A DNA stretch of 64,000 nucleotides from Brachionus plicatilis (taxonomy: Eukaryota > Rotifera > Eurotatoria > Ploima > Brachionidae): positions 666,961 through 730,960 of the forward strand of contig QEOQ01000192.1 in the NCBI GenBank assembly GCA_010279815.1, in the 5' to 3' direction. A program made the position numbers and the translations under genes. The notes below the pieces were generated by a model that was not told the DNA's origin, searched no databases, and saw only the letters and a list, made by a program, of their open reading frames with translations. This document shows, in pieces, positions 32,547 to 45,800 of this stretch (within the stretch, counting starts at the first letter, position 1; each line of letters begins with the position of its first letter).

Positions 32547-33085
32547 TGGTAGTGCCCAAAATGGCAAGCAACATTTTATCCATTCTATGACAGAATGAGA
32601 AAAAGAAAGAAAAAAACATGGTATTCATGGAATTTTAATTCTATTCAGTATTGATGTCGACAATCTTGATGATTCTTACTAAAAGATAAATTTTATTCAT
32701 TTGATTTATAAACAAAAATTTTAAATTTTAATTATTTTAAATGATGTTTATTTTTGTTTTTTCTCTCTCTTGTTTTGTTCCCCACCCTGCCATTTTTTCA
32801 CTATCTGATTGTTTCGATCAGGTATTTTAATTTTCCAATTCTAGTATCCAAATATTTATCCACTATTTTTGAGAAAATTAGAAGCGCTTTAAGAAAATAA
32901 ATCGATCTAAGTCAGCTATGAGTTTGGATGAGAAAAAAATTTTTTTTTTAAATTATGCTTCATTAGATATGAAAATCAACTTGAAGTTTTTTTTTTTTTT
33001 TTTTGTTCAATTTGGCTTAGCTATTTAATTGAATTTAAAAGCCTGGAAAAATTAGTCACTACTTTATAATTTTAATTTTTGCAAA

Positions 33086-33438
33086 ATGTCACGTGATGCT
33101 GACTTCGATGAAATGTATTACAAGTGTTGGCGCGTTTTGGATGAAAACAGGAGCCAAATTTTGGCTCAAGTAGACAATGCCTACGTGGAGGTTGATTACA
33201 CATTTATTCCCGCAAAATGGACCGAGAATGACAAAGAATTAGTTATTCAAGTAAACATATTTTATTTTATTTTATTTTATTTTATTTGTGAATTTTTGTA
33301 ATTTCAAATAATTAGAATTGGGTTTTGGCTTCGCGTAAAATTGTGAGCACTTTTAAAAAAATGGATGATGGCAAATATGAATTTGTCAAAGCTGAGCTCA
33401 AAGAAGCATTTGCAGAATTTAATGGACTTGAAAATTAA
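33086..33438 (+). CDS. Orphan protein, 95 aa, two exons
   Basis: Exons 33086-33250 and 33316-33438 join in phase 0 across a 65-nt intron (CAA|gtaaac ... aattag) whose middle is a TTTTA pentanucleotide run. The product begins MSRDADFDEMYYKCWRVLDE and ends AEFNGLEN. It is soluble, acidic and mostly helical in appearance, with one Cys and a Trp-rich centre. I do not recognise the family. It is divergently oriented to the EF-hand gene, with 615 bp between their start codons, so the two could share a promoter region. Confidence 0.7.
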
Positions 33439-36400
33439 TTGATTTATATTTTTTAATAATAGTTTTTGTTTAAATTTTTCAACAATTGATCCTGGAATTT
33501 TTTTTTCATGTAAGATTCATAAAAAGGTTCGCAGCTAATATGATCATGGATATTTTATTATTAATAATCAAAATCAAAATAGTTTAAACGAAGGCTTAAT
33601 TATATTTTAAAAAAATTAAGAGATAATAATTAATTAAAATAAAAAAGTTAAATAAAATTATATAAAAAAAAAATTAATTTTCATTTAAATGAGCATGATT
33701 CAGATAAGAAGATTTGCAATTTGATTTAATAAAATTAGGAAGTATTACGAATATAAATTATAAATTATGATCATGGATACAAATTTACTTAAAAGAAGAA
33801 TATATGATTTGTTTTTTTTTTATTTTTTAAATACTACGATAAAACATTGAATACGGTCTTTGTATTTTAGCATATTTTGATTTGGAACCTTGTTCAATAT
33901 TTTATTCATATGAAAGGGAGATATAGGCAAAATTACCTGAAAAAAGAAATGAAATTATAGTATTAAAATTCCATCTTAAATTCTCAGTCTATTGAGATTT
34001 TTTTCTCATATAATTTTAAATATAAATCAACCGTGTCTTTTTTAAAAAAAGTGTACTTTTTAGTTTTTAGATAGAGCCCCGAGATTAATAAATAAATATT
34101 TATACTCGATAAAAGTGGCTTCTCACTTTTTTTTTCATATCAAGACCCTGGAGTAGTAATCAAGGAATGCTAGATTTTTTTCTAAGATATTTTAAATAAA
34201 AGCTTTATGTAATATGCTTTTTTAAATTCCACGGAATTTTAGAAAAAAATTTATTGAAAGTTTCAAACACTAAACATCTTGAGCTTTTTAAAATTTTGCT
34301 ACATCTCATAAAAAAATTCAAAGCAATTTAATAATGCTCATTTTAAGCTTTAAAATATATTTTAATATTTTTTCTTTAAGATGATTTGTAGTGATTTTTT
34401 TTAAGTATTACAATTTTTATAAACTTAATGCCAAATTTCACTCTAAAAGCTAGATTCTAAAAATTAAATTTCTAATGCACACTTAAAAATAAAGTAAATA
34501 AATATTTTACTTAAAATTAAAGTTTTTATGAAAAAATTATTTATCAAAGGATTTTTAAAATAGGTGATAGATTTTGTTGAGCTAGGATCAAATTTTAATT
34601 TTTTTTCGAAAATTACAGACATGGTATTCACTAAATTTTTGACTGATGAATTTTAAGAATGAAAAATGTAAATTTCTGGTTATCAAGAACAAATGCATTC
34701 ATATAAACATTATCACGAATGGCATCATTTAAATCATTTAAATCACCACCAACTAGGAGCATGGTATAATTCTGCGTTTGAATTTAAAATGGAACCAAAA
34801 TACAAAATCAGTCAGAAAAAAATTTAAATTTATTGGGCATCTTGAAGTTGATGATCAATTTAATATATCATTTCAATTCAAAGAGTTTTTTCATTTGAAA
34901 TTAAAATTAATCTTTGAATTAATTGAAAAATTTTTAATGTAAAATGCTTTACATGTTATGTAGATTTAAAAAATAAAAAAATTTTTCCAAAAATATTTGT
35001 AGAAAAGATCGATCTTTTTATTTTATTACTTATTTGGAATTTTAATATTTGAAATTCATTTTTAATGTTTCATTTTAATTTTGAGTGCTAAATACAAATA
35101 CTTTTGAAATAAAAAATTTCAAAATAAACTCTACAAAAAATCAATTTATAAAAATTTAAATTTTAAAATCGATTTTATCAATGGATTTATAAAAGATTTT
35201 TTTCAATTATCTAATTTTTATAATCTACATAACATGTCAATCATATTACATTAAAATTATTTAGTTAAATTTAAAGATTTATTTTGTTATCTAACGATAA
35301 ACTTTTTGAATTGAAATGATATTTTGAATTGATCTTAAACTTCAATATGCTATTTATTGCAAAATAAAATTTTTCAAGTCACTCTATAAAGCGTTCATAA
35401 GACTGTATCTTTAATATGCTGTAGCAGTCTGGTATCCCATTACTAAAAAAAGCATAAATGAATTTTAAAAAATTCAAATAAAATCACATATTAGAAAGTT
35501 TGAAGCAACTACCTTCCGAAATAGTCTCAGTAGAATCAAAAAATAATTGAAAAAGAATTAAGGTGATTTCTTAGTGATTCAAAAAAAAATTAAAATTCTT
35601 AATTCAGCTACTAAATTAATAGGTTATTTTTGTTTTATTTTTAATTATTGTTTTTATTAATTTTTGATTGTAATAAAGATATTAAAATTATTTGATTTTT
35701 AATAGTTAAATTCAGTTTGTTTTAAAATTTTAACAAAATTATTTTTTTGTTGCATGTATATTTGAAGTTTGCTTAACAAATTTTAAGTTAATAGTTAAAT
35801 CAATAATTTAGAAATAATAATTTTTTAAGCCGATGGATACCATTTCCTTGTTAGAATATATTCGATTATTTTCACTCATCCTTGTCATAGGTGACCAACA
35901 TTTTAGTATTGTAGATTTTAAAAGAAAAATGGAATTAGTTGAACATAGAATTTTCAAAGTTTTCATAAAATTTATTGTAATTTATTTATGAATAAGAAAA
36001 AAATTATTTAAAATAAAGAAAATAAAATTTACTGACTTTTTATTGAAATTTCAGGTTATATAATTAAAGTCAAAATAAGAGTCATTTTTTAAATTTTCAA
36101 GTAAAAGTCAAGTCTTGATTTCTACTTGTTACTTTTAAATAATTCAGTTTAAATATTTTGTACTGATAAAATAATTTAATAAAATATTTTAAGCTTTTTT
36201 TTTATTTAACCAGATATTTGATACTTAAAAAACGTAATTTTACGTTAATTTACCTAAAAATCAAGAATCAAATATTTACCGTATGTAGAATAATTACTAA
36301 AACCTAATCAGACAATTTAAAAAAAAATATTAGTTTAAAAGAAATTAATTTGACAGGCAAATTTTGATTAACACTAGAAAGCCCTGCTGATAAATTTCAA

Positions 36401-36960
36401 AAATTTCGAATATAAATTTTAAGAGAAATAAATACAATTCATTTAAAAAAAAATTAAGCATTATAAGTTGATTTTTAGTTTCTTTGAGTTTTTAATTTTT
36501 TAAAAAAAGGTTTAAACTACCATTTGGGCTTTCTAGTGCTAATAAGAATCAAAATGAAAATAAATCTAGGGTATTTACATTACATGCAACTAAAATGCTC
36601 AAAAAAAAACAATACTTAAAAAAATTCAATTAAAAGATTAAATTAAAAATTTTCTGCGTCAGTATTTTTAAAAACAATTTTTTTTCATCGGTTTATATAG
36701 AAATTAATTGTTTTAAAAGTAGATTTTAAATTAGGAATAATTTTTAAAGAACTTATCAAATATTAAAATTATTTTTATGCGTCGAAGATACTTACTGGCA
36801 TTAATCACAATTAAAATAACAAAATAACTCTATTAAGAGTGAACAGATTTAAAAAAAAATACCACCAATTTTACAATTAACGACTAGATTTTGAAATCAA
36901 ATAAAATTAAATTTAAAAAAAAAATTTTATTTAAAATTTCCTAATAAATTATGCCATTAT
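33439..36960. other. Intergenic, no gene
   Basis: 3.5 kb of A/T tracts. No open frame of credible composition and no RNA gene seen. Short AAGTCAAGTC words near 36100 echo the hAT-like subterminal repeats. The GMD copy 2 stop codon is at the right edge. Confidence 0.5.
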
Positions 36961-38049
36961 TTAAGACAGAGGATTTTTTTCCATTAGTTCAATATCAGCT
37001 TTGACCATTTCTTTGACCAATTCGTCAAATTTGATCTTTGGTTTCCATCCAAAATCGTTGAACGCCTTCTCAGCACTTCCTTGAAGATATTCGACCTCAG
37101 TCGGTCGGTAAAACTTGGGGTCTATTTTAATTCGCACAATTCCGGTGTCTTTTTCTTTGCCCACTTCATTTTCGCCACTGCCCTCCCACACAATTTCTTT
37201 TCCGATTTCGCGGAACGATGCCTCAACAAATTCACGCACACTGTGTACCTCATTTGTTGCCACAACATAGTCTTGGGGTTTTTCTTGCTGCAGCATAAGC
37301 CACATGGCCTCCACATAGTCTTTGGCATGACCCCAGTCTCTTTTGGAGTCAATATTGCCCAAAGCAATGAATTCCTGTTGACCAAGATGTATTTTGGCAA
37401 CACCACGGCTAATTTTTCTAGTCACAAAATTAGCTCCTCGACGAGGACTCTCGTGGTTGAACAAAATTCCGTTCACAGCAAACATGTCATAAGCTTCTCT
37501 GTAGTTGACAGTGATCCAGTAGGCGTAAAGTTTGGCAGCGCCATATGGAGATCGAGGATAAAATGGTGTTTTTTCGGTCTGAGGTATTTCCTGTACTTTG
37601 CCGTACAGTTCACTTGTGGAAGCCTGGTAATACTTGACTTTTTTGTCCAGTTTACAAGTTCGGATGGCGTCCAAGAGACGAAGAGTGCCCACTGCGTCCA
37701 CCTCAGCAGTGTACTCGGCCAAATCAAATGAGATTTTGACATGACTCTGTGCGCCCAAGTTGTATATTTCATCAGGCTGAATGTCATAGATCAATTTGAC
37801 CAAATTGGTGCTGTCAGTCAAGTCGCCGTAATGAAGCTTCATTTGTCCTTCGGTGTGTGTGAGTCTGTTCTTGTACAAGTGTTCAATTCGAGCTGTATTA
37901 AATGAGCTTGACCGGCGCACTATTCCATGAACCATGTAGCCTTTTTCCAGCAACAACTCGGCCAAATAGCTTCCATCTTGGCCCGTGATGCCTGTGATTA
38001 ATGCTACTCTACGTGGCTGGTTTAGAGTTGACTCAATTTGATTAGACAT
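36961..38049 (-). CDS. GMDS: GDP-mannose 4,6-dehydratase, copy 2
   Basis: A 362-residue GMD, intronless, with all active-site residues: GITGQDG loop, Thr145/Glu147, Tyr169/Lys173. It differs from copy 1 only in the first dozen residues ([12 protein letters not shown] versus MSSEESQ), in the C-terminal tail (KNPLS versus KDPLA), and in one synonymous base that I noticed in the core. The gene is inverted relative to copy 1 and 32 kb away. The 5' and 3' flanks share no similarity except a TTACACGTTG word about 25-30 bp upstream of the ATG. Such identity, including silent sites, implies a very recent duplication or ongoing gene conversion. Both copies look functional. Confidence 0.96.
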   Translation of the reverse strand: MSNQIESTLNQPRRVALITGITGQDGSYLAELLLEKGYMVHGIVRRSSSFNTARIEHLYKNRLTHTEGQMKLHYGDLTDSTNLVKLIYDIQPDEIYNLGAQSHVKISFDLAEYTAEVDAVGTLRLLDAIRTCKLDKKVKYYQASTSELYGKVQEIPQTEKTPFYPRSPYGAAKLYAYWITVNYREAYDMFAVNGILFNHESPRRGANFVTRKISRGVAKIHLGQQEFIALGNIDSKRDWGHAKDYVEAMWLMLQQEKPQDYVVATNEVHSVREFVEASFREIGKEIVWEGSGENEVGKEKDTGIVRIKIDPKFYRPTEVEYLQGSAEKAFNDFGWKPKIKFDELVKEMVKADIELMEKNPLS

Positions 38050-38967
38050 TTTGCCAAAAATATGCTCAACGTGTAAAAATTTTATTATAAAACTAATTTA
38101 GCTCACCTGAAAAGAAATTTGTTTTTATATAATATTTGATATTTATGAAAAATTTTAATTAAGTAAAAAAGGTATTGTATTTTTATTTGATTCATTATAA
38201 ATTTCACTAAAAAGCTTGATAAAAAAAATTACAAAAAATTTAAATATTTGATTAATTTATAATTCAGAAATATTCTCATATGACTTAAATAGCATTCAAT
38301 CTTTAAATTTTAAAATATTTTTTCTACTTAGATATTTTAAGAGTTTATTTTTTCTTATTAGAAAAAAAAAAAGAAGAATAAAATTTTAAAGCTTTTAGCC
38401 AAATGATTCAATTTTTGAAGGTATTTTTAGCGAAATAATACTATTGAAAAGGAAGTTAAAAGTGATGAAAATTTTCAATTTAAATTATTTATTTTTAAAA
38501 AATAAAAAATTCTTTAACAAAATTTTTTTTCAAATTAGTATTTTTAGACAATTAAAAAAAAATCTAAGTTTCTTTTCTTTATTGAGTACTGATTTGAAAA
38601 GGTAATTTTGTCTGTTAATGATTTCTGATGTGAAGCGCTGAGTTCATTTTTTTAGATTTAATTCGATAACTGGTGAGGCAAAAATTCTTAAAAAATGTGA
38701 GTACAATATTGAAAATTTGGTTTTTATGGAACACAATAATAAAATTTAGCTGAAGATAGAAAAATAGGTCTAAGTTTATTAATTTATATTCTATAAAAGT
38801 TTTTGCTCCAAACTTCAACGCCGCTAATAAAACTTAAATCATCTTTTAAAAATCGAATATGCGTTTTCTAAAATTTTAAAAAAGCTTTTATTTATTGACT
38901 AAAATTGAGACAATAAATTGTATTAGTGCTTGTTCCTTTCATTTTTATGACTTTTTAGCTTTTTTTA

Positions 38968-39141
38968 AATCAACACTTGTATTTACTCACTCTAAAAATT
39001 TTCTAAAAAAAAAATTCAAAAAATTTAATTAAATTTTATTCAAAATTTAAAGGCAACGATTAACGTAAAGTTATATTTTTTCAAAAAAAATAAAAATTAC
39101 TCCAAACTATTTATCAAACAGAAGAGGAAAAGAAAAGAAAA
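38968..39141. repeat. Direct repeat, copy A (about 175 bp)
   Basis: Starts AAATCAACACTTGTATTTA and ends AGAGGAAAAGAAAAGAAAA. Apart from a variable 30-bp patch near the start it is nearly identical to 39455-39630. Confidence 0.75.
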
Positions 39142-39454
39142 TAAGGAGAAAATTAGTTCATATACCACAAATTTTCGATTAAAAACCCCAAATTTTTAAG
39201 TTTTTTTCCCAATTATATTTGTTCCTTTTATTATTATTTTTTCTATTTAGCTTTTTTTAAAGTCTAAAATACTAGACATAAAAAATGTCATTAAAAAAAT
39301 TAACATCGATTTTAACTTTTGCTCCTTTTTTTATAAAAAAAGGGGATCAATCAAAACATAGAAAAAAATATAGAATTTTATTTAAAATAGAAATATCAAA
39401 ATACTTTATATATTTTAACATTTTTTGCGTAAATTGAGAAAAAAATGGTAAATT

Positions 39455-39630
39455 AAATCAACACTTGTATTTAATCGCTTTCAAAGATATTTAGAACAAA
39501 AAATTCAAAAAATTTAATTAAATTTTATTCAAAATTTAAAGGCAACGATTAACGTAAAGTTATATTTTTTCAAAAAAAATAAAAAATTACTCCAAACTAT
39601 TTATCAAACAGAAGAGGAAAAGAAAAGAAA
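39455..39630. repeat. Direct repeat, copy B (about 175 bp)
   Basis: Second copy, 487 bp downstream of copy A. The shared core contains AAAGGCAACGATTAACGTAA and TACTCCAAACTATTTATCAA. The intervening DNA between the copies is unrelated. Confidence 0.75.
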
Positions 39631-39823
39631 AAAAAAAAAAAAACTTAAAATTTTAATTTCAAAAACTTCGAAGTCTTCACAAACGCACAAAAAAACCATT
39701 CGACACGTTTGACTCGATGAGCACCAGCATTGTCAAAATAAGTAAAAAAGGCAAAATTAAAAAAAAAAAATATATAATAAACTAATAAAACTATCCGATT
39801 CTATTTTACACATGAGTTTTATT

Positions 39824-42800
39824 TCACACATCCGTAGCTTTACTGTTGGACAAACGAGTGGCCAGAGCAGGTTTGGAACTTTGCATGGAGCCGGTCGGAG
39901 ACTCGCACTCCGACTGATTTGTTTCCGAAGGCGATTTTCCCAGTTTTTTCATCAACTCCTCGGACTTGTCCGGCTTTTTCATGAGTGGCGGAGGCTTTTT
40001 CTTGTCAAACTTTTCATTTTCGAGCCTGATGGACGAAGTGGACGAAGAGGTTAGCGATGACTCAGTCGAGGTGGTCGACACACTCTTCAATGGCTCATCA
40101 CTTTTGTCGCTTCTTTCCGCGGACAGACTAAAACTTCTGCCCGCTTGATTTTTGGCCCCAGTGGGCGTATTGTAATTGAGTGGCAGGTCGATGACTAGAT
40201 CGGGCCGCTTGGACTCTTGTTTGGCAAAGTCCAGCTGCTTCATGTCGTCCAGGACCGAGGCCAGAGCGTCCTCGATTTGGTTCATTTTTAATTTTTTCTT
40301 TCCATTTGACAAAATTTCATCCAGACTTGACTGCTCGTCTGATTTGGCCGTCCTCATGGTGTAGTACGAAAGCTGACTGTTCTGCGTGTTTGTACTGTAT
40401 CCGGAGAGAGCCGAGTTTGTTGAATAATTACGCTGTTTTACGGGTAGTGTGCACGTGTTCTGGCTGGCGATTGACATGGACCGGAACGAGTTGTACTGAG
40501 TAAAGGAGCACGAGTCGTTGTCATCGTCCAGTATGTCACTTTCTTTTATGTCACTGAACTCGTTGACGGTCCTGGAGCTTGGCGGGGTGCTTATGTTGTT
40601 CAGGCTCGAGCTGGCCAGGCCCGACGGCTGTTTGCCGCTCATTAAGGAATCTTTCATTGAGGTTGACATCAAAGCAGAGGTGTTTGCTTTTGAGCTTTGG
40701 CTCAGACTTGTCTGCGGGGTGGAAGCATTCGATCTGATTCTTCTAGAGTGGAATTGGTTAGTTTTTGGTGTTGGTGACTGCATGCAAAAAGTTACTTGCG
40801 GGAGGATCTTAGGGCTATGTATTTGTCGGGTATGTAGCCGATGCGGGTCGGGGTGCTTGAGTTTATGGTGGCGCTCGAGCTCGGGGATAGCAGGGAGCCT
40901 TGCCACCAGTCTGCCGATAGCTGTCCTCTAATTGCCAGAATTGAGCCTTTTTTAAATGTGAGTTCTTTTTCGCTACGGCCATTGTAGTCGTAGAGAGCTA
41001 CGGCTTCCGTGCAATAAAACTCTTTAGAAAAATTTTAATTTTTTTTTTAATTTTTTTTTTTTAATTTTTTAATCCAAACACATCCCGTTAGTAAAAAATT
41101 AACAACAAAAAATCATGTCATGTTTAGTTTTGGAAAGAAAGGTGTCCAGTTTGTTTGCAAAAGTAGCAGCCAAAAATAAGCATTCATCTTGTCTAGTTTA
41201 ATTTTTTTGTTAAATAAAATTATTTTTCAGTAATTTTTGTCGAGTATTTTTTTTAAAGAAGAAATCAAACTTTAATACAAAATTTTAAATTAAATTTTTT
41301 AATTTAATAAAAAAATTTTTTAAATGAATTATTCCTAAAATTATTTTTTTATAAGGACTAAATAAAATTTTGAACTTTTTTTTTCCAAATTTATTGTGCT
41401 GATACAAAAATCGAAATAAGTTTCAAAGTTCCAATTTTAAATTTTTTATTGTTCTAATTCTACCATGGTAGGATGTATCCTTTAACACAAATAGTCCAGA
41501 TAAAAATTGATTTCAATTATTTTTTTAGTTCAATCAATTGATTAGAAATTTATTAATAATTTAAAATATTCTTACTCAAACTTCATTAACCGAACATTTT
41601 ATGAAAAATTCTTAAAGGCCTCTATTTAATTTTTGAAGTTGGAAAAAAATGAGAACTTGAAAATTAAAAGACATATTCTATGTTTTGATTGTTTTCAATA
41701 TTATCTATTTTTGATATTTGTTATTGAAAAAAATTATAAAAATTCAAACATTTAAAATTGGTTAACAATATTTAAAATTCTGGTCTGACCATTTTATAAA
41801 GCTTGATCAACATTGTGCTCTAATAGTTAAATCTAGATGCTACTTGTATAATTATAGATGTCATGAGTAAATTAATTTTTTTTTATACAAATATAAAATT
41901 TAATTTTCATTTTAAATAAAAACAAATATTAGTAAAAAAAAAATTTCATTTACCACCAGTTCTGGCAGTTCCTAATTATTTATTTTTTTACATTGATTCA
42001 ATTAACGCCAATTCTGGCAATTCTTAAAACAAACCAAGAAATTAAAGTTAAAAAAGAAAAATAATAAGATAAATAATTATTAAATAAAAATCTAAATTTA
42101 CGATTTTTAATAATTTAATTTAGAAAATTGTAAATATTGAAAAATTGTACTCAACAAGAAAAAATAATTTTTGCATTTAATAAAGAAAGATAGATTTTAC
42201 TTTATAAAATTATCTTTTAATGCAGATTAAAAATGTATTGTTTAAAATATGGTCTTTTTTTTCATCTTTTAATAAAAATATTCATTCAATTTTGATTTAT
42301 TTTTAGTTATATAAATAGGTGAAAAATCTTTCAATTAAATCATTTTTTTTAAATTAGAAAACAGCTTTCTTTTTAAAAGATAAAAATATAACTAATTTTT
42401 TTTTTACTTAAAAATACAGTGTTGCTACAATACGTGGTAAGGTATAAATTTTTTTAAGAAATTAAATGTATCACAGAACTGATTTTTTAACAAATTGCGT
42501 AATTTTACGTAAAATTTAGTAAATTATTTTTTGATATTTCGAAAAATCAGAAAAATTTTTTTTTCATTAAAGTTATCTTTTTATGTTCCTTTTAGGTTTA
42601 ACCAATTTTTACGTGAAAATTGGTAAAATCACGCAATTTTACCTCGGAACCACGTATCTCGGAACATAAAACATATTTTTGAAAAGTATTTTTTTCATTA
42701 ATAAACCATGAAATCCACTTAAAAGATAGGAAAAGTCTTTATCTAAAAATTTTTAATTATTTTCATCTGCAGAGATAAAAAATGCACAATATGATTAATG

Positions 42801-45800
42801 ATTTATAATTTTTTAACTTTTTATTCAAATGACCAATTGATTTTTTCAGAAAAAAATTTTTTAAAAAAATTTAAAAAAATTGGATTTTGACTTTATTAAA
42901 TTTTATCTCTTTGTATGTTTTGTTCTCCCCATCTCAATAAATACTATATATTAAAAAAATATTTTTCAATTATTAAATTATTTTATTTTTAAAATTTATG
43001 TAAAAAAACCTGCCTGCTTCCTGACTCATTTTTGACAGCTAAAAAGTTAACTTTCTTCCCTGGACCACAATTAAGAACATTTGACTTAAAATTTATAAAC
43101 TGGGACACCTTTTCGAGTTAAAATAATTTTTTAAAAGTTAGTACAAGTTAGAAAAGAACACCAAAATGCCATTGCGGCGAACAGTTAGTGCACCCATGCT
43201 TGATTGAATTAAGTATTACCATTAAGTATCGGATGGTTTTCAAGAAAAAAATGAAAAAAAAAAAAATTTAAACATCTGTTTCGACCAATTCGTCCACTTT
43301 TTTGATCAAAGAATCCACGTCAATGCTTGTGCTCAGGTCAAATCGTCGGTCCTCTTCGGTGACGAATCGAAGGCCTGGCTGGGTCGGCGTGGTAGCCATG
43401 CTATTTGACGTGGAGCTGCCATGTAGGTAAAAATTCGACACCGAGCTTGAGGATGACGACGATCTATTCTGATTGTGAGCCATGGCGCTGGAAGAGGACG
43501 ACGATGGGAAAAAGTTGGTATTTGCCGATGAAGACGAGTATCGGCGCTTTTCTTGCTTGAGTGGAAAATTTGGTTGACTAAGCCGGTTAAATGGCAATGG
43601 CGAAATGGACTCGGATGACACACCGGTAACACGAATGCTCGGCGACGGCGTCTCAATAAGACTAGTCGCTAAAACAGGCAAGGACAAGTCAATACGGGCG
43701 AGTGCGTGGATTAACAAAGGAGAAAAAAGTAAAAATACAACTTACCGTCATCAGAAAAATTTTTGCCATAGTGTTTATCAGATTCGTCCTCATCGTCAGT
43801 CACATCGTCCATCTCGTCGTTGTCAATTTCGCTGTCGAACTTTTCGTACACTGGGCCCTCACACTCCATCGAAAACACCTCGTCGCTGTTCTGTATGATG
43901 AGCTTAATGAGCTCGATTGTGTCTGTTTGATGATTTACTTGGTCTTTTTTGTCGTCGGGCACAGGTATTAGAGTGGGTGCCAAGCAAATGGCTATGTTGT
44001 ATGCGTCCATCATGTTCTCATCTTTGAATTCGCTTAGACTGTAAAATAAAATTTTAGAATAAAACAAAAAAATAAAAATTTAGAAAAAAAAAATTTTTTT
44101 TTCAGTTTATTTTAAATTTAAAAAAAAATGTCTAAATAAATAAAAAAAATTTGTGAGTCATGATTTATATTTTTTTTCTAATGAAAAATCTTTAACTTGT
44201 TGAATTAATAATTAATAGAATGATTTTTATGCTGTTTAATAAAAAATATATTGCTTTTTTTTTTTTTAATATCAATAAATAATGCTGATGAGAAAAAAAT
44301 TAGATTTTTGAGAATTTTTAATTGTTGATTGTGTAAATTTTGACATGATCAAATATTTAATATTAAAATTTTTAACATTTGGCAAGATTTTTTTCTATTT
44401 TACCTTTTACTACGGGAATGGAAATTGAATTTTCTCTTTCTAATTATTTTGTTTAAAATTAAACTATGATAAAAAATTTAAATTTTTTTGGAATGCTTGC
44501 CAATTTTAATTCAAAGTTTTTAATTTATTACAAAAAATAAATATTGCTCAGCTTGCAAAATTAATAATTAACAAAATAAACTATTAAAATAACTAGTCTA
44601 TACAATATTACTTTAGTTTTAGATGAAAATAATTTATTGTAAAAGATTTTTAAAATTGAAAAAGTTAAAAAATATTCAAATTCAAATTTTATTTTTCTAC
44701 CAAAATCGAGATTTTATTCTGATTAGCTTTTTCTTTAGAATTTTTAGTTACCGTATTCCCTTGTTTTTGCTTAAATATGTTTTTTGTTAGAAATTAATTT
44801 CGAGATATTTTTTAAATTTAGGCACAGTTTTCGATTTAATGTTGCAATAAATTTATCTTAAACCAAGATCAAAAAATAAAGACATAAAGATGGGGATCTT
44901 ATGGCTCAAAAAATTAGAAAAAGTATCAAACAAAAACGATTTTTAAAAAATTAAAAACACTAAATTTTTATGAATAATTTTAAAATTATTTTTTCAAAAA
45001 ATTTTTATTTTTTCATTATTTTTTAAACAATTAACAAAATTTAAAGTGCCTTATTTAAAAAATTTTAATCATCCAGTGGTTTTTTCAATTATCTTGTAAA
45101 AAAAATCAATTATTTTCAAAAGATCAGAAAAAACATTTTCAAATTTCTCGAACAAATTCAAAAACGAGTATTGAACTGATTTTTAGAAATTTTTTTAAGA
45201 TAAAATTCACAATGAAATCAGAGATTTTCAATAAATTTTAATTTAAAATATTATGTAAATCAAAATTTAAAATTTTAAACTTAAATTTCAATTGAAAAAT
45301 GAACTAGTATAAATTATCATTATATCCCTAAATTTATATACTTTTAGCAGTTTTTTTTCTTAATTAGATAAATGAATTAGGAACAATAAAATTTTGTCTT
45401 TGAAAAATTTAAGTGTCCTAAAAAATAATTGATAATTACCCATTTTTCTAGGTTTCACTTTTATTTTATTAATTTTTTATTTTTTTTATTTACTGGTATC
45501 AAACTTAGATGTCAAAAAAAGGGAAAAGAAAATTTAGTTTTTCAAATATTTTAAACAGTTTTGTTTAATTAAATATTAAAAAAATAAAGTTTAAATAAGG
45601 TTATAATAAGGTTTTCTTTCATTTTAAAACTAGTGAATTCTTTGTTATCAAAAAATGTAGCTGTAGCAAATAGGAAAAAATTCCTAAAAGAAAAATTGCT
45701 TAAATTGTGTATAATCCTTTCTTTTTTTTTTCATTTTTGTAAATATTCCCTTTTTTTCTCTTCCTTTTCTTTTTCTATTTTTTAAAAATCATAAAAAAGT

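Larger units (their letters stand above)
38050..39823. other. Intergenic, with a 170-bp direct duplication
   Basis: No gene seen; 38615-38818 is an unconvincing short frame. Two direct copies of a 170-bp segment start at 38968 and 39455. The srGAP stop codon and probable polyadenylation region are at the right edge. Confidence 0.5.

Noticed and set aside
40778..40795. 18-nt intron behind the SH3 exon (gtaact...gcag)
   Set aside because: It leaves the wrong reading frame; the 53-nt intron to ctctag restores the long tail frame.
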